NCBI GenBank assembly: GCA_011033025.1
Contig: WFMF01000197.1
Location: 248,001 to 312,000, forward strand
Source of the DNA: Beroe forskalii
Taxonomy: Eukaryota > Ctenophora > Nuda > Beroida > Beroidae
Length of the DNA: 64,000 bases
Reading direction: 5' to 3'
Below the pieces are notes generated by a model. It was not told where the DNA came from. It saw only the letters and a program-made list of their open reading frames with translations, and did not search any database. Below, one piece after another: positions 1 through 9,848 of this stretch. A program made the position numbers and the translations under genes. Position 1 is the stretch's first letter, and each line of letters opens with the position of its first letter.

Positions 1-1010
1 AGTTCACTCGAATTTACGTGAACCATGCGAATACATTATACACGTTGACTGGGTTTTTGCTAATTAAAGTGAATAGTATACACGTGAACTGAGTTCACGT
101 GAATCCACACGTGGACTGAGTTCACATGGATTGAAGTGAATTCGCATGGACTGAGTTCACCTAAATCCACGCGGACTTGTCAGACCATCATTTCAGTGAC
201 CGGACGCGAAGAGGTCAGACGTCTGACAAACGCGGACTGAGTTCATGCGAATTCACGTAAATCCACGTTGACTGAGTTCTCGTGAATTAAAGGGAATCCA
301 CGTGAACTGAGTTCACGTGAATTTAATTGGGAATCCACGTGAACTGAGTTCACGTGAATCCACGTGGACTTAGTTCTTATGAATTAAAATGAATTTGCGT
401 TAACTGAGAGTGAGTTCACGTGATTCCACGTGGTCCGAGTTCACCTGAATTAAAGTGAATTCGCGTTTACTGAATTCACGTAAATCCACGTTGCCTGAGT
501 TCACGTGATTTAAAGTGAACTGAGTTCACGTGAACCAACGTGGACTGGGTCACGAGAATTCACGTGAAATATGAATCCAAGCGGACTGAGTTCACGTGAA
601 TTCAATCGAATTCGTGTGAACTAACTCAAACTGAACAGGAACTGAGTTCACGTGAACCAACGTGAAATGAGTTCACGTGAATCCAATTGGACTGAGTTCT
701 CGTGATTTCACGTGGACTGAGTTCACCTGAATTCATGTGGAGTTTGGACTGAGTTCATCAAGCCAAGGTTTACGGCGGACATCAGTTCGCCGCGAATTCA
801 CGAGAACTTATAGTAGTCGTTCACATGGAATTAGTCCAGGTTGACTGGAAAATTCATGACGAACTTGAACACTGAATTCGCGTGTATTCGTGGCGAACTC
901 AGGTGAATTCGCCGAAGTCCGTGGCGAATTATGGCGGAGTTCGCCATTTTTTAGCGAACTTCACCGTGAATTCATCTGAATTCTCCTCAATTCGCCGCGA
1001 TTCCAGGTGA
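1..1010. repeat. Degenerate E-box-rich satellite
   Basis: About 1 kb of diverged direct repeats of roughly 25-36 bp built from the words TTCACGTGAA, TCCACGTGGAC and TGAATTCGCG. Many units contain CACGTG or the palindrome TTCACGTGAA. No coding frame is visible. The array runs off the left edge and decays after about 900. Confidence 0.8.
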
Positions 1011-1608
1011 ACGTGCTAAAATCAAGGATTATACTTTATTTGATAGAATGAGGATAAATATATTGTGGTTTAATATGCAGAGAAAACACCAATTTACACT
1101 TACAGCGAATAAAATTAGTTTCTAATTTTACAATTTGAATTACATCACCATTATTCTTAAAGTTAAAGTATTATAGTGGAGAATAAAAATGGCCACTTTA
1201 ATACTACAAAATTAAAAATTCTATGAAAAAAACTCAAAATATGAAAACTGATAAAAGTTAAATCCAGATGAACTTCAAGAACCATATTCGAAACGAAATT
1301 TGTCGTTTTCTAGGCGGAGGGGGGGGGGCTTTAGTTACAGTTTAAGTTATAATACTCTGATTTCACAAATGGATCTAATTTCAAATGCATTATAGACCAG
1401 CAAAACCAGTGAAGGCCTCTATGTTTGCAGAGTGTCTTCAGCAAACGTAGCTGTTAGAATTGCAGTGCCCTCAATTTTCAAACATGTATAAGCGCTTGAA
1501 CATGAGTGCAATTGAAGAAAAAAGCATTGTGAATATTTTGTTTCACATCAAAGCCTTTTTCATGTTTTCAGTTTAAAAGATTTGATTGTCACTAATCTTA
1601 CGTTATAT
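1011..1608. other. AT-rich spacer, no feature seen
   Basis: AT-rich DNA with a short G-run near 1,317-1,327. I see no exon, RNA gene or repeat array here. It is downstream of the NHL gene on the minus strand and may hold its 3' UTR. Confidence 0.5.
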
Positions 1609-1609
1609 C

Positions 1610-1965
1610 AATATCCATGGTAACGCTATCACATCACGTTTCCATTGTAACACTGTCGCATCACGTATCCATGGTAATGTTGTGTCACATCACTTATTCA
1701 TAGAAAAGTTGTGTCACATCACGTATCCATTGTAACGCTATCACATCACGTATCCATGGTAACACTGTCCACGTCATATCACGTATCCATGGTAAATCTG
1801 TCCACGTCACTACGTGTCACTTCACGTATCCATGGTAACGCGGTGTCAAATCGTGTATCCTCTGTACACGTCATATTAAGTATCCATGGCAACGCTGTCA
1901 TATTACGTTTACATGGTAACTTTGTACACGTCATAATATCACGTATCCATGGTAACGCTGTACAC
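1610..1965 (-). repeat. Minisatellite seeded on the last coding exon of the NHL gene
   Basis: About ten diverged units of 30-40 bp containing the plus-strand core CACGTATCCATGGTAACGCT. Read on the minus strand, the unit matches the final codons of the NHL gene, including the codons for S-V-T-M-D-T and the TGA stop. The array continues that sequence into the 3' flank. The core CCATGGTAAC also resembles half of an RFX X-box. The apparent ORFs inside are repeat artefacts. Confidence 0.75.
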
Positions 1966-4900
1966 CTTGTGGTTGTTACAGTCACTAATGTACAGGTTAT
2001 CTTCAGTATCCACTGCTATTGAGTTGGGTGTAATCTGGTCCCCTTGTGCTGTGTATACACCGAACTGCATCAACCCAGCGCCCTTCAGGTTCACTACCTG
2101 CAACGATATATTCTCTGAATCTCAATGTCAAACAAAGTTTGTATGCTACCTTCAGAATATTGGATCGAGTCAAATGTCGATTTTTTCATGATTAGAAATT
2201 AGAACCTTGATAATATAACCTTGATTTTAGACCAAACATTTCATGTTGTCGCCAAAAATCATAATGAGACAGCAAGTGAAGGGACAGATAGTAACAGTGA
2301 TTGTAACTGTAAAAAGTCAACAAGTTTCAGGACCATGATGATTTAGTACCTGAATGAAAGTGTATCCCCAATCCACGACAAACAACTTGCCCCTGTTGAT
2401 GGCGATGCTCCTGGGAGCTTGTAAGTGTAGGCTGTCTCCCAGGGTCCTCTGGAACTTTCCCTCCTTGTCAAACACCTGAGGACACATGAGTCAATTAATA
2501 ACCAATGATAAACATCTAACTTTTAAGTTCAATACGTTACAAGACGTGCATTTGATCTATTACTCACGGCTACTCCATGCTACCTAACTATCTTACGATT
2601 TGAGAGTTGATGTGTATCATCAACTGCACCACGCTATGGAAAAAGCGCGCGTTATGGAAAAAGCGGCAGTTACCTCACGTATTTGCCGCAGGTAAGACCT
2701 GTATCCGCTGGTTGTAGAGGTCCGCCACGTAGATATTGTCGTTCTTATCCACCGCCACGGAGTGCGGCCCGTCGAAGTCGCCCTCCTCCTTGCCGTACTT
2801 GCCGAACACGATGTTCCGGCGCCCGGTCTGCGATATGACGCGGACCCTGTGGTTGCCGGTGTCAGCCACCACCACCGAGTTCTCTGAGTTAACGCACACG
2901 GAGAAGGGCCGGTTGAGGATGCCACTAAGGGACCGCTGGTGGGAACCCTCCTGGGTGTACCAGTGCAGCGAGTTCCTGGGGTGGCAAGGTAATAATGAAC
3001 AGTGAGTTCCTGGGGTGGCAAGGTAATAATGTGAGTTTATAAAAAAATAATGTGAGTTTAAAACCTTAATCCTCCTTTCTCCTCCAATCCTCAATCTCGT
3101 AACTCTCTGATATTTATGATAATTTTTACTATTTTAGGTTTGGTAAAATTACCACCAATATATTATTGCCAATTCAGTAAAAACCAACAACCAATCATAT
3201 GATTGAATCACCAAATTACCTGAAAGTATCTGCCACGATGATCATGCCGTTAGTGTCGATGCACACATCGTTAGGTCTGTCGAAAGAGCAGCCGTCCCCG
3301 TCCTGCTCTATGCTTAGTTCGTGTTGCAGAGTGGAGTTGAGGATCTGGACACGGTGATTGCCTGCATCCGCGATGTACAGGGCCCCACGGTGGGACCGCA
3401 GCCCCAGCGGGTATTGGAACTGTCCTGGCTCACTCCCCCGTCCCCCGACAATGTGCCCAGTTAGGGCCGAGTTACCTGTACCAGAGGAGGGGTTATTAGG
3501 GCCGAGCTACCTGTAGGTATCAGAGGAGGGGTTATTAGGGCCGAGCTACCTGTACCAGAGGAGGGGTTATTAGGGCCGAGTTACCTGTATCAGAGGAGGT
3601 GTTATTAGGGCCGAGTTACCTGTATCAGTGGAGGGGTAACTGGTGTGCAGTGGAATTTCTGTCACCTGTTTGCAAGGAGAGGACTATGTTCTGTCACCTG
3701 TTTGCAAGGAGAGGACTATGTTCTGTCACCTGTTTGCAAGGAGAGGACTATGTTCTGTCACCTGCTTGTAAGTAGAGGACTATGTTCTGTCACCTGTTTG
3801 CAAGGAGAGGACTATGTTCTGTCACCTGCTTGTAAGTAGAGGACTATGTTCTGTCACCTGTTTGCAAGGAGAGGACTATGTTCTGTCACCTGTTTGCAAG
3901 GAGAGGACTATGTTCTGTCACCTGTTTGCAAGGAGAGGACTATGTTCTGTCACCTGTTTGCAAGGAGAGGACTATGTTCTGTCACCTGTTTGCAAGGAGA
4001 GGACTATGTTCTGTCACCTGTTTGCAAGGAGAGAATTATGTTCTGTCACCTGTTTGCAAGGAGAGGACTATGTTCTGTCACCTGTTTGCAAGGAGAGGAC
4101 TATGTTCTGTCACCTGTTTGCAAGGAGAGGACTATGTTCTGTCACCTGTTTGCAAGGAAAGGAATATGTTCTGTCACCTTTTACAAGGAGAGGACTATGT
4201 TCTGTCACCTGTTTGCAAGGAGAGTACTATGTTCTGTCACCTGTTTGCAAGGAGAGTACTATGTTCTGTCACCTGTTTGCAAGGAGAGGACTATGTTCTG
4301 TCACCTGTTTACAAGGAGAGGACTATGTTCTGTCACCTGTTTGCAAGGAGAGGACTGTGTTCTGTCACCTGTTTGCAAGGAGAGGACTATGTTCTGTCAC
4401 CTGTTTGCAAGGAGAGGACTATGTTCTGTCACCTGTTTGCAAGGAGAGAATTATGTTCTGTCACCTGTTTGCAAGGAGAGAATTATGTTCTGTCACCTGT
4501 TTGCAAGGAGAGGACTATGTTCTGTCACCTGTTTGCAAGGAGAGGACTATGTTCTGTCACCTGTTTGCAAGGAGAGGACTATGTTCTGTCACCTGTTTGC
4601 AAGGAAAGGAATATGTTCTGTCACCTTTTTACAAGGAGAGGACTATGTTCTGTCACCTGTTTGCAAGGAGAGTACTATGTTCTGTCACCTGTTTGCAAGG
4701 AGAGTACTATGTTCTGTCACCTGTTTGCAAGGAGAGGACTATGTTCTGTCACCTGTTTACAAGGAGAGGACTATGTTCTGTCACCTGTTTGCAAGGAGAG
4801 GACTATGTTCTGTCACCTGTTTGCAAGGAGAGGACTATGTTCTGTCACCTGTTTACAAGGAGAGGACTATGTTCTGTTACCTGTTTGCAAGGAGAGGACT

Positions 4901-5425
4901 ATGTTCTGGTCCCCCAAACTGCGCACAGCCCTGCAGATGTTATCCAGGTTGTGGGGCTCGAAGGTCAGGTCTTTGGTTTCCACGTACTGTACGGAGGAGG
5001 GGGCAGAGGGGTTACTCAGCAGATCCCCCACTGCCTGCTCCATCAGATCGGAGTCGGAGTACTGCAACGTCTCCAGGACTTTCTGCTTTCGCTGCAAAGA
5101 TTATACACGTGAGTAGTTTAGAGACCACATCCCTGCTTCTGTGAAGAAGTCGAAGAAAAATAATAAACGTATCGTTATAATAGAGACTCTCTTTATCATA
5201 TTGATGAAATAGAAATATCAAGCTCACTTTGTCAAGTGCGTTCTTCTTGGAGATAAGTCGTTCTCTCTGTCGGTTGAGGATCTCTTGAGACAGTCTCCTG
5301 TCTCTATCCAGTGCCGAAATGAGACTCTTCTCTCGGCCACGCAGTGCTGCGATGCATTTCTCCACCGAGTCTGATATCACTTTCTTAGCATACGTCATCG
5401 ACCCTTCTAGCTGGCTTTTTGATTG
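1939..5425 (-). CDS. TRIM-NHL-type protein, coiled coil plus six NHL repeats (3' part of gene)
   Basis: I assembled six minus-strand exons with consistent phases: 5425-5228, 5091-4881, 3475-3220, 2975-2699, 2475-2350 and 2097-1939. They give 408 residues and a TGA stop. Residues 1-90 are a charged coiled coil. About 140-408 hold six NHL blades with typical signatures such as YIADAGNHRVQIL, VVVADTGNHRVRVIS, IYVADLYNQRIQVFDKEG and LYISDCNNHKVY, enough to close a propeller. NHL propellers of TRIM proteins usually bind RNA or protein partners. No start codon or B-box is visible upstream of 5,425; RING exons on the same strand at 26.4-26.8 kb are candidates for the N-terminus. The intron 3476-4880 is built from repeated splice junctions, and the acceptor at 2975 is also duplicated. 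The donor at 2698 is the weak GTCTTA. Confidence 0.85.
2976..3060 (-). repeat. Duplicated 3' splice junction of an NHL exon
   Basis: A 34-bp unit containing the acceptor tract TTGCCACCCCAG and the first exon bases GAACTC is present twice, with starts at 2,971 and 3,005 on the plus strand. The inner copy keeps the NHL frame. A 14-16-bp unit (AATAATGTGAGTTT) is doubled next to it. Two competing acceptors are therefore 34 nt apart. Confidence 0.75.
3476..3640 (-). repeat. Tandem copies of a 3' splice junction
   Basis: Four extra copies of a 36-40-bp unit lie directly upstream (minus strand) of the NHL exon that starts at 3,475. Each contains the acceptor and first exon bases, TACAG|GTAACTCGGCC or TACAG|GTAGCTCGGCC. 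The native junction is the fifth copy. One copy carries an extra GTA. Every unit is a juxtaposed AG|GT acceptor/donor-like site. Confidence 0.85.
3656..4880 (-). repeat. 32-bp minisatellite, about 38 copies of a 5' splice junction
   Basis: A highly uniform 32-bp array. On the minus strand each unit reads CTTGCAAACAG|GTGACA followed by GAACATAGTCCTCTC. The unit equals the last 26 nt of the NHL-gene exon ending at 4,881 plus the first 6 nt of its intron, so the donor is repeated throughout. A few units vary (TACAAGG, GAGTACT, GAATT or GGAATAT forms on the plus strand). Because 32 is not a multiple of 3, all three plus frames stay open over 400 codons; these are not genes. Confidence 0.9.
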
Positions 5426-7277
5426 CTGAAAAGATAAAGAATTTGTACTGCTGAGTTACACTTACAGTTATCTGATCATTTTAAGTTTTTCTACAAATGC
5501 TTAAAATAACATCGTTCATATGAACCATTAAGATTCCGCATATTTTTAGTTTGCATATCTGGACAGAATTGCTGAAAATGACACATTTAAGGACATGTTG
5601 TGACGTAGCAGGAGTTTATAGCTTGAAATTACAGGTAAAACTAATTTAGCTATTAAATGTTGGCTTAAGTACTGAAAAATGATAGTAATTAGAAATCGTA
5701 ATATTTATGTTTATTGATCCGAAAATTTGTTTGGATTAAGGATTGAATTACCGCATCGCGTCATCAGAAATTAATTACGACATAACATGCACCAGCTACA
5801 GGCTCTGGAATGCGGCCCTTTTAACAGTAGTTTGTATTGTGATATCCCATCGATTCCCACATCATACGTAAGCATTGATATTTCAGCTTCCTATACTGAG
5901 CGCTGTGTACAATTTATAATGCCCGGACTTTCATACATTTGTTAGCCTTTGTTAGCCCAGAGCACTTGTTGTTAGCCCAGAGCACTTGTTGGTTTTTAGG
6001 CCTTAAATTATTATTAAAATCATTGAATCTCCTTTATTCATACATTTAGACACTTGCATAAATCTATGAGCATGATATGAGCATGATATGAGCATGATAT
6101 GAGCATGATATGAGCATGATATGAGCATGATATTAAATTACTCCTTTATTATTTTTGGATTACTAACTATAAAGACTTGGTGAACACTGAACAGACTTCA
6201 GCAATTCTGTACTGTAGTTTGTAGATAAAAATACATGTTATTGATATAGTGTCGGGCGTGGTTTGGCATAATTATCTCAAAATTTTTTGTAATGATCAGT
6301 TGGCCTTTAAGGGGCTGAGGGCATGTTCTAGAATTATGGACGAAAAGACTGATTAGATACGCTTCACCGAAATCCAACTGAAATCCAATGATAATTTCAC
6401 CCCTAGAATTCCAAGAATCGCAACATTTTTGTTCAGATATCTGAAAAAATGTTGCGATTCAACACAGACATGTTTTCCCGTCGAGTAATTTTTACTCGTA
6501 ATGAGCGCTTGATAGTACAGCTAACGAGCATTTAACAACCGTCAACTCAAATATAACCACTTTTAAATAGCCTTGGCTATAAGTTTTATAACCTTTCGAA
6601 AGGTCGTAAAACCTCAACAATACCCATGTTCATTATCCTCATTAGTCAAAGTTAACGTGGCAATCGATTTTTAATCACTCGGAAAACGTTGACGCCCGTG
6701 AACCTTGACCAGATGCACTATAACCACCCAATAATTTCAGTAACAGCTATAAAAACTTTATTTGTTCGAAGGCCGTTGTTTTGAGGGCCTGTGCAGTAGT
6801 CGCTCACTCATTCCCTACCGACCTTGTTCGCACTCAAGGTTACTGCGACCCTAGCAAGCTAGTACTCGGGTAGTTTCAGCTTGGTGTATGTCGTATGCCT
6901 CTCTCCACTTAAAGCTTCTTCATTCCTCTCAAATCTATGGTTCAATTTCACTGGATTATCTGAGTTATACTCATAGGTTCCCATTTCATCACTTCGAAAA
7001 CTGGAGGCTTTACTGCCTCGCAGAATAGCGAATATTAGATTTAGGGAGCAAGTTAATACGAATATTAGATATATACGTTCATGATCAAAACCAAAAATAT
7101 AAATTCCAAAGAGTTTCAATAGTTTATGACAACAAAAATGACACTTTTTCAGTCTGAATATAATATCCTGTATCTTTAAGAAGCTTCTCCAAAATTGATA
7201 CGATCGGACATGAGTTATCCATCTAACCCAGCTGAACCCAGATCAGGCATAGGAAGGTCTAAAACATACAACCCACT
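5426..7277. other. AT-rich intergenic or intronic stretch with small repeats
   Basis: No convincing exon. It holds six copies of an 11-bp unit (GAGCATGATAT) at about 6,067-6,132, a 16-bp perfect hairpin at 6,415-6,460, and a small palindrome around 6,583-6,610 (CCTTTCGAAAGG). The 86-codon minus frame at 6,859-7,119 shows no recognisable domain. If the distant RING exons belong to the NHL gene, this is part of its intron. Confidence 0.5.
6415..6460. repeat. Perfect hairpin, 16-bp stem
   Basis: GAATCGCAACATTTTT is followed by a loop of about 13 nt and its exact reverse complement. I see no transposon termini or gene context for it. Confidence 0.7.
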
Positions 7278-8098
7278 ATGCTGTGGAGCAAGATCTTATT
7301 GCAGTGTCTCATTCTGTCTGCGAATGTCTCAACGTATCTTGCAGGGGGTAAAGTTTGTTTTATATAGTTTTACTTTTCATCATTATGATAATACCATTTT
7401 CATTGTGAATTCCTGAAGGGGCAAAAATTCACAGTTGAGTCTCTTCCCTTTCCTCTTTGATCCTGAGATTAGAAAATAGATGCTCTGTATTGATTTGATG
7501 CTATACCCTATTTCCACACACCTTCAAAGAACCCTCAGATGATTATAATTATCATTTTCAGATTGCACATTGAAGATGACGTGTGACAATGTTGTGATGG
7601 CTCTGTATGTCGACGGAGTTGAGGAAACCCTCGAGCCCGAGAATGTAGTGAGGTACTGGAACCTGGAAAAGACGGCAGCTGTTTCGAGTAGCCTTGCAGT
7701 GATTGCAGTGCAGTGCCAGGACAGCGGGGGGCGCTGCTGGCATCCTCCTGGCAGTTCAGTGTCCTGAAAGTGTGATGTTCGAGACTTCCACCAGCTGGAA
7801 ATGCAGCCCGTACAGCACTGCCGGATGGCAAAACCCTGGCTTTCTCATGTACCAGCACCAGTGGCTCAGTGCCAGTGCCGTCACAAGTCTTGACCATGTG
7901 AAACCAGTTCAGAGCATCCCGAGTTCCGCCACGTGGATATGGGCACAAGCCACTAACGGGATGGCCACTCCCAACGAGGTCTACTGCAGAGGCGCTCTCT
8001 CAGGGAACTACACGATGATAGGTAGATACCAAGCGTTAATAAAACGTGCTTCTCAGTCAGAATTCAGAGTATTTTACACTTACAGTTTTCTGGTTTGA
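7278..8098 (+). pseudogene. Secreted CDN-domain protein, paralogue 1 (frameshifted)
   Basis: Exon 1 (7278-7347) encodes a signal peptide, MLWSKILLQCLILSANVSTY. It ends in phase 1 at GTAAAG. Exon 2 starts at 7,562 after TTTTCAG and encodes a domain beginning D-C-T-L-K-M-T-C-D-N. Motifs shared with the three paralogues downstream are LYVDG, AVQC, GILLAVQC, SWKC, WIW and VYCRGA, with six conserved cysteines. A run of six G at 7,726-7,731 puts the two halves of exon 2 in different frames. The second half then stays open to a stop at 8,096-8,098, so this is either a recent pseudogene or a homopolymer sequencing error. It is the most diverged member. A possible donor (G|GTAGAT) at 8,022 matches the position of donor-like sites in the others. 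Function unknown; extracellular by its signal peptide. Confidence 0.7.
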
Positions 8099-8100
8099 GC

Positions 8101-8293
8101 AGGGCCGTAAATCGAAAAGAAAAACTGGAGGGGACATGGAAATTTTGTAAAGCCATAAAGTGGCAGACATGCCCGCCGCAGGCGAAATTTTTAGAAAATT
8201 TAGATTTTTATTGAATTTTGAGCACTTTTTCAGCAATCTACCAAAAAACTGAGGGGGACTAGTCCCCCCTGTCCCCCCAGGAATTACGGGCCT
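8101..8293. mobile_element. Short MITE-like element
   Basis: About 190 bp with inverted ends GGGCCGTAA and TTACGGGCC and an internal GGGGGACTAGTCCCCC palindrome. No coding capacity. I could not identify a clear target duplication. Confidence 0.5.
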
Positions 8294-9430
8294 GGGTTTG
8301 AGGCTCTGAGGGCATGGCCGAGACCAATACTCGGCACGTTACCCGATGAGCAAGAGATCAAATGCGAGTTCCTTTGTTATATGTATCAGTGAATGCTTCT
8401 CTATTCTTTCATAATTATCTTAACCAGAATTTAAAATGAGACGGTATTCTTAACCAAGATATTACATCTGTTTAAGGGCCTCAGGTTTATCTAAAAACGG
8501 ACTGATCAGTACCTTGAAGATAAAACTCAGTTCATTTACAAGCACTCCGGCTTATTCAGGTGAGAAAGATTGTCCCGGTCTTATCCTAGGCTCTAAAACC
8601 CAATAATAGCTAATGACAATTTGTTAACAACAGCATCCTTTTCATAGTCAAGGAGTTTTCTAGTCAAAACCGCTCCAGGGCTATTCACTTTAATTATTAT
8701 TAATGATCACATGAACTTTAGAACATGATCCCACTTCAATAACATCAAATTATAATATGATCTAATTCCAACCACATAAGCCACCTAGCCAACATAATAT
8801 GACGATATAACACCTGGTGAAGTACGCATGCCTCCGTCCTAATTATAGCACCTCCAAAATTCATTTACAAAATGCCGTTTGTTTATGAGCAGGTTCCTTC
8901 ATGAAATGATGAATTCCTCTTTGATCCATACTTATTGCCTGTGCAAAACTGTCGTTGGTTTATTTATGCCGTTTTTTAACGTGTTTTCACTTGACATTTG
9001 AAGTATGATCATTGAACTGTATGCTTTATTTCTCTATTTAGCCGAATAGAAACAAATTGTTTTGAATCGCATTGCGTCAAACAAGCCTCACGATAATCAT
9101 TCCACTGGAATCGCAGCCCTATTCAACACTTTGATTATATTATAAGTCAAAGACCAAGCCCCCAAAAAGCTCAGTCGTTAGATTTCTCTGTTAAAAGCGT
9201 TTTCTCGACTGATTTCGGTAATAAAGACCATCCAAAACAAAATGGGCCTTGTTGACAACGAAATTTTTGTTGGCAACAGGCCCAAATCGGCAACGCCCTT
9301 TTTCTGAAATACGCTAGGTCGATTTTCTGTATCTCGGCCCAGGAAGGTCGTAGAGACTTAGTTTTGTGTACAATTATACGATTCTTGATCCTGGATATTT
9401 AATTCTGCTGGATATTTAATTCTCCTGCTC
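8294..9430. other. Intergenic AT-rich DNA
   Basis: No gene seen. Around 9,313-9,390 is a fragment of the dispersed repeat TATCTCGGCCCAGGAAGGTC, which recurs at 11 kb and, in the form TATCTTGGCTCAGGAAGGTC, in many copies at 43.7-47.0 kb. Confidence 0.5.
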
Positions 9431-9436
9431 TCTAAT

Positions 9437-9848
9437 TCTCAGGAATTAGAGGGCAAACCCAGCTACTCCTTGAGCAAACCCAGCTCTTTGAGAACAAACC
9501 CAGCTTCTTGAGACCAAACCCAGCGATCCCTGAGAGCAAACCCAGCTCCCTGAGAGCAAACCCAGATCCTTGAGAGCAAACCCAGCTGCTCCCTGAGAGC
9601 AAACCCAGCTCCTCTCTGAGAGCAAACCCAGCTGCTCCCAGAGAGCAAACCCAGCTGCTCCCAGAGAGCAAACCCAGCTGCTCCCTGAGCAAACCCAGCT
9701 CCTTGAGAGCAAACCCAGCTCCTTGAGAGCAAACCCAGCTGCTCCCTGAGCAAGCCCAACGCTCCCTGAGAGCAAACCCAGCTGCTCCCTGAGCAAACCC
9801 AGCGCTCCCTGAGCAAACCCAGCTCCCTGAGAGCAAACCCAGCTCCTT
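9437..9848. repeat. Minisatellite, 14-20-bp units
   Basis: About 22 units of the form GAGCAAACCCAGCTGCTCCCT with spacing of 14 to 20 bp. On the minus strand all three frames stay open through it (repeated G-L-L-S-G-S-W-V-C-like residues); these frames have no gene context and are repeat artefacts. Confidence 0.85.

Noticed and set aside
3656-4880. CRISPR-like look of a 32-bp repeat array
   Set aside because: The units are contiguous with no spacers, the genome is animal, and the unit derives from an exon end.
3645-5144. Three overlapping plus-strand ORFs of more than 400 codons with C-H-L-F-A-R-R-G-L repeats
   Set aside because: They are the 32-bp array read in three frames; the unit length is not a multiple of 3, so no frame meets a stop. 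They have no start context or non-repeat domain.
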